45,331 nt of DNA from Achromobacter kerstersii (GTDB taxonomy: Bacteria; Pseudomonadota; Gammaproteobacteria; Burkholderiales; Burkholderiaceae_B): positions 1 to 45,331 of the forward strand of contig NZ_CADIJQ010000020.1 of the NCBI RefSeq assembly GCF_902859595.1. Reading direction: 5' to 3'. Made by a program: the position numbers and the translations under genes. Position 1 is the stretch's first letter; each line of letters opens with the position of its first letter. This document shows positions 1 to 5,877 of the stretch, piece after piece. The notes under the pieces were generated by a model, which had not been told where the DNA came from, ran no database searches, and saw only the letters and a list, made by a program, of their open reading frames with translations.

Positions 1-54
1 CACCGCCTCGAGCTTGAACTCCGCCGTAAAGGCACGCCGTTTTATCTTGGTCAT
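1..54 (-). CDS. IS3-family transposase OrfA, N-terminal fragment
   Basis: Only the first 18 codons are in the window. They read MTKIKRRAFTAEFKLEAV, the usual opening of the helix-turn-helix OrfA subunit of IS3-type transposases (RRxFTxEFKxEAV pattern). A strong ribosome binding site, AGGAGGTGA, lies just upstream of the ATG at 54. The gene runs out of the window, so integrity and the orfA/orfB frameshift cannot be judged. Family assignment rests on this short motif alone. Confidence 0.7.
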   Translation of the reverse strand, partial: MTKIKRRAFTAEFKLEAV

Positions 55-109
55 GACTCACCTCCTAGGTTCAACCTATCTGGGTGTCCACCAAAATTAA
101 ACCACCACA
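1..109 (-). mobile_element. 5' end of an IS3-type insertion sequence, cut by the window edge
   Basis: The left edge holds the start of a transposase gene read leftwards and about 55 bp of upstream IS sequence. The outer boundary is inferred. From base 110 rightwards the sequence matches the flank of another repeat copy (from 9069), and the match stops at 109/110. Read on the minus strand, the IS would then begin at 109 with TGTGGTGG, and IS3-family ends commonly start with TG. The IS therefore appears to have inserted into the flank of the three-stem repeat at 215-379. The other end and any target duplication lie outside the window. Confidence 0.6.
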
Positions 110-214
110 GCCGGCATGGGGCGGGCCCCGCAAGATCATCCACCAGCCACCATTGACGAACGAAGCCCTAAGAAAGCCGCCCGCCCCCGCTGACGTCAAG
201 TTTGCACTGGCGGA

Positions 215-379
215 GCCTGGGGGTTCGGCGGCCTGGGGTGCGCGGGGCGTCGATAAGCCCGAGGGAATCGGAAGGCAGTCGCCAAAGGCGACAACGACGA
301 TGACAAGGGGGAAGTCCGGAGCGAAGGCTCCGGACCGCAATCGTTGCCCCGCGCACCCCAGGCCGCCGAACCCCCAGGC
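215..379 (-). repeat. Three-stem repeat element, copy A (type I arms)
   Basis: A 165-bp element bounded by a perfect 34-bp inverted repeat (215-248 with 346-379). Inside it are a 9-bp hairpin GTCCGGAGC/GCTCCGGAC with a 4-nt loop (314-335) and a second hairpin GTCGCC-AAA-GGCGAC (278-292). The conserved core reads on the minus strand, the same direction as ridA, whose stop codon is 11 bp away. Homology with copy B (9175-9348) extends left to base 110, including a GCGGGCCCCGC palindrome near 120. Open frames cross the element but show no start signal or family match, so I treat it as non-coding. Function unknown. Confidence 0.85.
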
Positions 380-390
380 GTAAAAAGAAC

Positions 391-804
391 CTAACCCCCA
401 ACAGCCGGCACCACAGCAGTGACCTCAATCTCCACCTTAGCCCGATCCTCAACCAGATCCGCCACTTCCACCGCCGTCATCGCCGGAAAATGCCGTCCGA
501 TGAACTCCCGGTAGTGCTTCCCGATCGCCGGATACGCCGCCACGTACTCATCCTTGTCCACGACATACCAAGTCATCCGGACAATATGCTCAGGCTTCGC
601 CCCGCCCTCGGCCAAGATGGCGACAATGTTCGACAGCGTTTGGCGGACCTGGTCCGCCAGATCATCCGATTCGAACTGCTGCTGCCCATTCCACCCCACC
701 TGCCCGCCCACGAACACGAGCTTGCTGCCCACCGTCATTTCGGTGAGCACACCATTCGAATAGCCCCGTGGCGCCATCCAATCCGGCGGTTGCAGAATCT
801 TCAT
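391..804 (-). CDS. RidA family enamine/imine deaminase
   Basis: This 137-residue protein is a full-length RidA (YjgF/YER057c/UK114) protein, with GGQVGWNGQQ near residue 34 and a C-terminal VEIEVTAVVP strand typical of the trimeric fold. RidA proteins hydrolyse reactive enamine or imine intermediates to ketones and ammonia. It is the last gene of the catabolic operon, 51 bp after the thioesterase. A 'putative translation inhibitor', the old name for this family, is also reported in the Azoarcus 2-aminobenzoate cluster. A 2-amino-cyclohexene-CoA intermediate is an enamine, so a dedicated deaminase fits the pathway, but that role is inferred. The gene is followed by repeat copy A. Confidence 0.88.
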   Translation of the reverse strand: MKILQPPDWMAPRGYSNGVLTEMTVGSKLVFVGGQVGWNGQQQFESDDLADQVRQTLSNIVAILAEGGAKPEHIVRMTWYVVDKDEYVAAYPAIGKHYREFIGRHFPAMTAVEVADLVEDRAKVEIEVTAVVPAVGG

Positions 805-855
805 AACGTCTCATCCTATTTTTAAGAAAACAAACTACAGGGTGGCCCCCGCCGC

Positions 856-1281
856 TTACGCCGCGGGCGCCAGATAATCCTGCATGCGTTCCCGCAGGTC
901 CGCAGGCATGGGCATGGACTTCATCGTCCGCAAATCCACCGTCACAATCGTCAGCGTTGCCGACAAGCGCAACTGGCCGTCCGGCCCTTCGAAACGCACC
1001 AGCGCCTTGAACGACGCGCCGCCAATCCGCTGCACGGAAAGCGTCTGACGCAAGCGTTCGTGCCAGCGGCTGGGCGCGCTGAAATCGCACGTCACCGACG
1101 CCATCGGCGTACCGATGTGCCGGTCCACATGCAGCGCATGAAACGGCAACCCCATGCCCTTGTCGAACCATTCTTCGACAAAGTCATTGATCATCTCGAA
1201 ATAGCGCGGGTAGAAAACAATGCCCGCCGGATCGCAATGACGGAAGCGGACTTCGACCTGGCTGGTGAAAGGTGCGGCCAT
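856..1281 (-). CDS. Hotdog-fold acyl-CoA thioesterase (4-hydroxybenzoyl-CoA thioesterase/YbgC type)
   Basis: A 141-residue single hotdog domain. Its start carries the hallmark HCDPAGIVFYPRYFE with Asp17, the position of the catalytic Asp in Pseudomonas 4-hydroxybenzoyl-CoA thioesterase. It should hydrolyse an acyl- or aryl-CoA to free acid and CoA in the cytosol. In this operon it may release CoA from dead-end thioesters of the aromatic pathway, which is inferred. The start at 1281 has an AGGAAATC ribosome site. It follows the ligase gene by 21 bp. Substrate cannot be read from sequence. Confidence 0.85.
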   Translation of the reverse strand: MAAPFTSQVEVRFRHCDPAGIVFYPRYFEMINDFVEEWFDKGMGLPFHALHVDRHIGTPMASVTCDFSAPSRWHERLRQTLSVQRIGGASFKALVRFEGPDGQLRLSATLTIVTVDLRTMKSMPMPADLRERMQDYLAPAA

Positions 1282-1302
1282 GATGATTTCCTGATTGCCT
1301 GT

Positions 1303-2943
1303 TCAAGCCATATTGCGCAACGCAAACCGTTGCAGCTTGCCGGTCTCGGTACGCGGCAAGGCCGCCACGAATTCAATCGCGCGCGGGTACTTGTAAGGCG
1401 CAATGTTGGCCTTCACGAACGTCTGCATCGCCGCGACCAACTCATCGCTGGGCGCAAAGCCCGGCTTCAGCACCACGAACGCCTTGACCACTTGGCCGCG
1501 CTCGTCGTCCTGCGCACCCACCACCCCGCATTCGGCCACGGCTTCATGGCGCAACAACGCGTCTTCCACTTCCGGGCCGGCAATGTTGTAGCCCGCCGAC
1601 ACGATCATGTCGTCGTTGCGCGCCTGATAGAACAGATAGCCGTCATCGTCCTGCACAAACGTATCGCCCGGCAGATTCCAGCCACTTTGCACGAAACGGC
1701 GCTGGCGTTCATCGGCCAGATACCGGCACCCCGTGGGGCCCTTGATCGCCAGACGGCCCACCGTGCCATTGGGCACCGGGTTCATATCGTCGTCCACCAC
1801 CTGCGCCACATAGCCCGGCACCACGCGGCCAATGGCCCCGCGCTTCACGGCTTCGGGCGGGCTGGACACAAACACGTGAATCATTTCGGTGCCGCCAATG
1901 CCATCGATCATCTCGATGCCGCTGGCCTGCTTCCACAGCTGGCGCGTCGCGTCCGGCAAAGCTTCGCCCGCCGATACGCTCTTCTTCAAAGACGACAAAT
2001 CAAACTTGCCCACCAGCGCCGCCATCTGACGGTAGAACGTGGGCGCCGTGAACACGATGGTCGCGCGGAATTCCTGGATCAGTTCCAACAGGCTTTCCGG
2101 CGTCAGCTTTTCCGCCAGCACCGTGCTTGCGCCCACGCGCAGCGGGAAGCACAGCAAACCACCCAAGCCAAAGGTAAACGCCAACGGCGGCGTGCCGCAG
2201 AAGATGTCGTCCGGGCCGGGCTTGATCACGTGCTTGGGGAACAAATCGCACATCGCCAGCACATCGCGGTGAAAGTGCATGCAGCCCTTGGGCGAACCCG
2301 TCGTGCCGCTGGTGAAGGCGATCAAGCACACGTCGTCAGCCGCGGTGTCGCAGGCGGTGAAATCGTCAGGCTTGGCTGCGGCCAACGCGTCCAGCGCATC
2401 GGGCGCGGCGTCGTTGAAATACATGATCTGCGACAGGCCCGCGCAGTGATGTTCGTGCTCGGGCTGGGCGCAGAATTGGGCTTCGTCCTTCAGGCGCGCA
2501 TCGCACAGCACCGCCTGAATCTGCGCCTTCTCGATGATCTGCTTGAGCTCTTTGGCGCGCAGCAGCGGCATCGTGGGCACCGTCACCAGGCCCGCCTTGA
2601 TGGCGGCCAGCCACGATGCGGCCATCATCGGATTGTTCGGCCCGCGCAACAGCAGACGGTTGCCGGGAACCAGCTTCATGTCCTCGGTCAGCACGCGTGC
2701 GATGCGGTTGGTCAGCGCGGCCAGTTCGCGATACGTCATCGTGGCCGGCTTGCCGTCCTGGCGCCAGCGCAGCGCCACGCGGTCGCCAAAGCCGCGGTCG
2801 GCCATGGCGTCCACCAGTTCAACGGCGCAATTGAAGCGCTTGGGATACGCCACGTCGGGCCCGTCGAGCAAGAACTCTGGCCATTGTTCGCCCGGGGGCA
2901 GATTGTCCCGGGCAAAAGTGTCGATGTGGGCGGAGCTTTCCAT
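1303..2943 (-). CDS. Aryl-CoA ligase, probably 2-aminobenzoate-CoA ligase (benzoate-CoA ligase family)
   Basis: This 546-residue ANL-superfamily AMP-forming ligase would activate an aromatic acid with ATP and CoA. Visible motifs are the P-loop TSGTTGSPKG (211-220), the hinge region GRLAIKGPTG and the C-terminal catalytic lysine in RTETGKLQR (about 536). The length and the N-terminal PPGEQWPEF region match benzoate-CoA and 2-aminobenzoate-CoA ligases (AbmG-type) rather than fatty-acyl ligases. Its partner in the operon is a monooxygenase/OYE fusion that acts on 2-aminobenzoyl-CoA in Azoarcus evansii, which favours anthranilate. Salicylate or benzoate remain possible. The start at 2943 has an AAGGGGAATGAC leader. 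Confidence 0.85.
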   Translation of the reverse strand: MESSAHIDTFARDNLPPGEQWPEFLLDGPDVAYPKRFNCAVELVDAMADRGFGDRVALRWRQDGKPATMTYRELAALTNRIARVLTEDMKLVPGNRLLLRGPNNPMMAASWLAAIKAGLVTVPTMPLLRAKELKQIIEKAQIQAVLCDARLKDEAQFCAQPEHEHHCAGLSQIMYFNDAAPDALDALAAAKPDDFTACDTAADDVCLIAFTSGTTGSPKGCMHFHRDVLAMCDLFPKHVIKPGPDDIFCGTPPLAFTFGLGGLLCFPLRVGASTVLAEKLTPESLLELIQEFRATIVFTAPTFYRQMAALVGKFDLSSLKKSVSAGEALPDATRQLWKQASGIEMIDGIGGTEMIHVFVSSPPEAVKRGAIGRVVPGYVAQVVDDDMNPVPNGTVGRLAIKGPTGCRYLADERQRRFVQSGWNLPGDTFVQDDDGYLFYQARNDDMIVSAGYNIAGPEVEDALLRHEAVAECGVVGAQDDERGQVVKAFVVLKPGFAPSDELVAAMQTFVKANIAPYKYPRAIEFVAALPRTETGKLQRFALRNMA

Positions 2944-3011
2944 GTCATTCCCCTTGGAGTGTGCGGTGCGGTGTGGTTTGCTTTGCGGAAGGTCGAGGGC
3001 TCGCTGGCCCC

Positions 3012-4184
3012 TTACGCCTTCAACAGTTCACGGGCGATGATCAACTTCTGCACTTCGGTGGCGCCTTCGTAAATACGCAGCGCTCTGATTTCCCTGTAAA
3101 GCTTCTCCACCGGCATCCCCGACACCACGCCTGCGCCCCCGAACATCTGAAGCGCGCGGTCGATCACGGTCTGCGCCGATTCCGTGGCCATCATCTTGGC
3201 CATCGCTGCTTCACGCGTGGTGCGCAGCTTTTGCACGTCGCGCATCCACGCGGCGCGATACGTCAACAACGCCGAGGCATCGATGGCCGTTGCCATGTCG
3301 CCCAGCGCCGCTTGCGTCAGTTGCAGGTCGGCCAACGTCTGGCCGAACATGCGGCGTGACTTGGCGCGCGCGAGGCCTTCATCCAGCGCGCGGCGGGCAA
3401 AGCCCAGCGCGGCCGCGGCCACCGACGCGCGGAAAATATCCAGCGTCATCATGGCCAGCTTGAAACCCTGCCCGGCATCGCCCAAACGGTGCGACAGCGG
3501 AACGCGGCAGTTGTCGAACGTGATCGTGGCCAGCGGATGCGGCGCGATCAGTTCAATGCGTTCGCTGACCTCGAACCCAGGCGTGTCGGCATCCACCACG
3601 AAGGCGCTGATGCCACGCGCGCCCGGCGCTTCGCCCGTGCGGGCAAACACCACATAGAAGTCGGCGATGCCGCCGTTCGAGATCCAGGTCTTGGCGCCGT
3701 TCAACACGTAGTGATCGCCGTCGAGCTTGGCTTCGCAAGCCAGCGCCGCCACGTCCGAGCCCGCGTCGGGTTCGGACAGCGCAAAGGCGGCAATGGCTTC
3801 GCCTTGCGCCACGCGCGGCAGATAACGCTGGCGCAATTCGTCCGAGCCCATCAGCGAGATAGCGCCGCTGCCCAAGCCCTGCATGGCGAATGCGAAATCC
3901 GCCAGCCCTTCGTGGCGGGCAAACGTTTCGCGCAAAATGCAGACCGCGCGGGAATCCACTTCAGGCAGCGCGCCGCCCCAGGCGCCGCCCGGGCCGCCCG
4001 CCACGGCGTAGCGCAGCCAGCCTGCCTGGCCCATGGCCTTCACCAGTTTCTTGCAGGCCGCATCCGCGTCGTGATGGTCAACATCGCCCAGCGACTTTTC
4101 GCACCAGGCGTCAACGTCATGCGCCAGCTTGCGGTGCGCGTCGTCAAAGAAAGGCCAGTCCAGCCAGCTTGCGTCACGCATCAT
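3012..4184 (-). CDS. Acyl-CoA dehydrogenase
   Basis: A 390-residue flavoprotein with the full acyl-CoA dehydrogenase layout: FALSEPDAGSDVAAL in the middle domain, RRMFGQTLADLQ in the helical domain, and the C-terminal RIYEGATEVQKLIIARELL holding the catalytic base position. It should introduce an alpha-beta double bond into an alicyclic or acyclic CoA thioester produced by the pathway, with electrons passing to ETF. I chose the ATG at 4184, which overlaps the stop of the crotonase gene (TGATG). A longer upstream frame reads back through that gene and is not credible. A second ATG follows at once (4181) and could also be used. Confidence 0.9.
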   Translation of the reverse strand: MMRDASWLDWPFFDDAHRKLAHDVDAWCEKSLGDVDHHDADAACKKLVKAMGQAGWLRYAVAGGPGGAWGGALPEVDSRAVCILRETFARHEGLADFAFAMQGLGSGAISLMGSDELRQRYLPRVAQGEAIAAFALSEPDAGSDVAALACEAKLDGDHYVLNGAKTWISNGGIADFYVVFARTGEAPGARGISAFVVDADTPGFEVSERIELIAPHPLATITFDNCRVPLSHRLGDAGQGFKLAMMTLDIFRASVAAAALGFARRALDEGLARAKSRRMFGQTLADLQLTQAALGDMATAIDASALLTYRAAWMRDVQKLRTTREAAMAKMMATESAQTVIDRALQMFGGAGVVSGMPVEKLYREIRALRIYEGATEVQKLIIARELLKA

Positions 4185-5041
4185 CAGTTCCCCTCGAAGA
4201 CCGGCTTTTGCTTGGCCACGAAGGCCTCGTAGGCGCGATGGAAATCGCGCGTCTGCATGCAGATGGCCTGGGCTTCGGCTTCGGCCTCGATGGCTTCGTC
4301 CACGCCCATGTTCCATTCCTGATGCAGCAGCTTCTTGGTGACGCCATGCGCAAACGTCGGGCCGGCGGCCAGTTGGGCGGCCAGCGTCTGGGCGGCATCC
4401 GCCAGCGCGCCGGATTCGTGCAGCGCGTTGAAGAAGCCCCAGCTGGCGCCCTCTTCCGCCGTCATGGCACGGCCCGTGTACAGCAGCTCAGACGCGCGGC
4501 CCTGCCCGATCATGCGCGGCAGCAAGGTGCATGCGCCCATGTCGGCGCCAGCCAAACCCACACGCGTGAACAGGAACGCGGTGCGCGCGGCGGGTGTGCC
4601 CAAGCGCATGTCGGCGGCCAGCGCGACCATCGCGCCGGCGCCGGCGCACACGCCATCCACCGCGGCCACGATGGGCTGCGGGCAGGCGCGCATGGCTTTG
4701 ACCAGGTCGCCCGTCATGCGCGTGAAGTCCAGCAGTTCAGGCATCGTCATCTTGGTCAGCGGACCAATAATCTCGTGCACGTCGCCGCCCGAGCAGAAGT
4801 TGCCGCCCGCGCCCGTCACGACCACAACCTTGACGTCGGTGGCATACACCAGCGAACGGAACAGGTCGCGCAGTTCAGCGTAGGAATCGAACGTCAGCGG
4901 GTTCTTGCGTTCCGGACGATTCAGCGTAACCGTGCCGATCTTGCCGTCGGCCGACACCTGCCACAGGAACGTCTTGGCCTGATAGCCGGCCATCGGACGT
5001 TTGTGGTGCTTCATGGTGTGCTCTTCGGACTGGGTGCTCAT
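4184..5041 (-). CDS. Crotonase-fold CoA enzyme, annotated as enoyl-CoA hydratase-like, atypical active site
   Basis: A 285-residue crotonase superfamily protein with the oxyanion-hole segment GAGGNFCSGGDVHEI and the second loop DGVCAGAGAMVALAAD. Compared with rat enoyl-CoA hydratase (GGGCELAMMCD, then QPEI), the position of Glu144 is Met and that of Glu164 is Arg. Neither catalytic glutamate of classical hydratases is therefore present. An Asp lies in LAGADMGA, roughly where MenB/BadI-type ring-forming or ring-opening enzymes carry one. It may be a ring-cleaving or hydrolytic crotonase rather than a hydratase, which is inference. The start at 5041 has a GGAGACACC leader; MKHH at codon 10 is an alternative. 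Confidence 0.85.
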   Translation of the reverse strand: MSTQSEEHTMKHHKRPMAGYQAKTFLWQVSADGKIGTVTLNRPERKNPLTFDSYAELRDLFRSLVYATDVKVVVVTGAGGNFCSGGDVHEIIGPLTKMTMPELLDFTRMTGDLVKAMRACPQPIVAAVDGVCAGAGAMVALAADMRLGTPAARTAFLFTRVGLAGADMGACTLLPRMIGQGRASELLYTGRAMTAEEGASWGFFNALHESGALADAAQTLAAQLAAGPTFAHGVTKKLLHQEWNMGVDEAIEAEAEAQAICMQTRDFHRAYEAFVAKQKPVFEGN

Positions 5042-5085
5042 GGTGTCTCCGTTCGTTATCCAGGGGTTGATGGGGCGCGCCAGCC

Positions 5086-5877
5086 TTAGCCGGTCATGAC
5101 TTCGCCGCCGTCCACGGCGATCGCCTGGCCGTTGATGGAGGCGGATGCCGGCAACGCCAGCCAGGCCACCGTCTCGGCCACTTCCTCGGGCTGCACCAGG
5201 CGGCCCTGCGGGTTGCGCTCGGCGAGTTTTGCCCGAGCGGCTTCCGGCGTCATGCCGGTCTTGTCCACGATGTTCGTGACCGCGCCGCGCACGATGTCGG
5301 TCTCGGTGTAGCCGGGGCACACCGCGTTCACGGTGACGCCCTTCGTGGCGGTTTCCAGCGCCAGCGAACGGGTCAGCCCGATCACGCCGTGCTTGGCGGC
5401 GCAGTAAGCGCTGACATAGCCGTAACCGATCAGCCCCGCCGTGCTCGCCACGTTGATGACGCGGCCCCATTTTTCTTGCAGCATGCCCGGCAGCGCGGCC
5501 TGGATGCAGTGGAACGTGCCGGTCAGGTTGACGGCAATCATCTGCTGCCACAGCGCCGAATCCGTGCGGTCAAAGCGCTGGCTGACGGCTTGGCCGGCGT
5601 TGTTCACCAGCACCAGTACCGGGCCGAATTCGCCTTCGGCCTGCGTGAAGGCCGCGCGCACCGACGCTTCGTCCGCGATGTCGGCACTGACGGTTTGCAC
5701 CTGCCCCAAGCGGGCCAGAGTGTCGGCGGCGGCGTCCAGCGCCGCGCCATCGCGGCCCAGCAGCGTGACGCGCGCACCGCGTTCAAGCAGCGCGCGGGCG
5801 CTTGCCAGACCGATGCCGCGCGCGCCACCCGTCACCAACGCATGGCGGCCGGCGAGCGGTTGCGCAAGTGTTGTCAT
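5086..5877 (-). CDS. SDR family NAD(P)-dependent 3-hydroxyacyl-CoA dehydrogenase-like oxidoreductase
   Basis: A classical short-chain dehydrogenase of 263 residues: cofactor motif TGGARGIG near residue 15, NNAG near 88, a Ser in INVASTAG, the catalytic YCAAK and the C-terminal INGQAIAVDGG. In this operon it most likely oxidises or reduces a hydroxy/keto CoA thioester, a beta-oxidation-like step. Azoarcus 2-aminobenzoate clusters are also reported to carry beta-oxidation enzymes. The ATG at 5877 overlaps the stop of the upstream fusion gene by 4 bp (ATGA), indicating translational coupling. Substrate is not readable. Confidence 0.88.
   Translation of the reverse strand: MTTLAQPLAGRHALVTGGARGIGLASARALLERGARVTLLGRDGAALDAAADTLARLGQVQTVSADIADEASVRAAFTQAEGEFGPVLVLVNNAGQAVSQRFDRTDSALWQQMIAVNLTGTFHCIQAALPGMLQEKWGRVINVASTAGLIGYGYVSAYCAAKHGVIGLTRSLALETATKGVTVNAVCPGYTETDIVRGAVTNIVDKTGMTPEAARAKLAERNPQGRLVQPEEVAETVAWLALPASASINGQAIAVDGGEVMTG

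Noticed and set aside
84..383. Open frame of 99 codons through repeat copy A with peptide KSGAKAPDRNR, and a similar frame at 9116-9355
   Set aside because: The same frame is open in both copies, but so are frames on the other strand because the DNA is very GC-rich. There is no ribosome site, domain or consistent start, and the arm changes follow base pairing rather than codon positions.
1060..3072. Long plus-strand open frame (670 codons) opposite the ligase and thioesterase genes
   Set aside because: Antisense shadow of well-supported genes; His/Arg/Gln-rich translation with no family features. The same applies to 6021-8270, 9852-11684 and 29040-31361.
4184..5551. N-terminally extended crotonase of 455 residues
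   Set aside because: The extension reads antisense-like through the SDR gene in another frame. The start at 5041 has a ribosome site and gives the family length.
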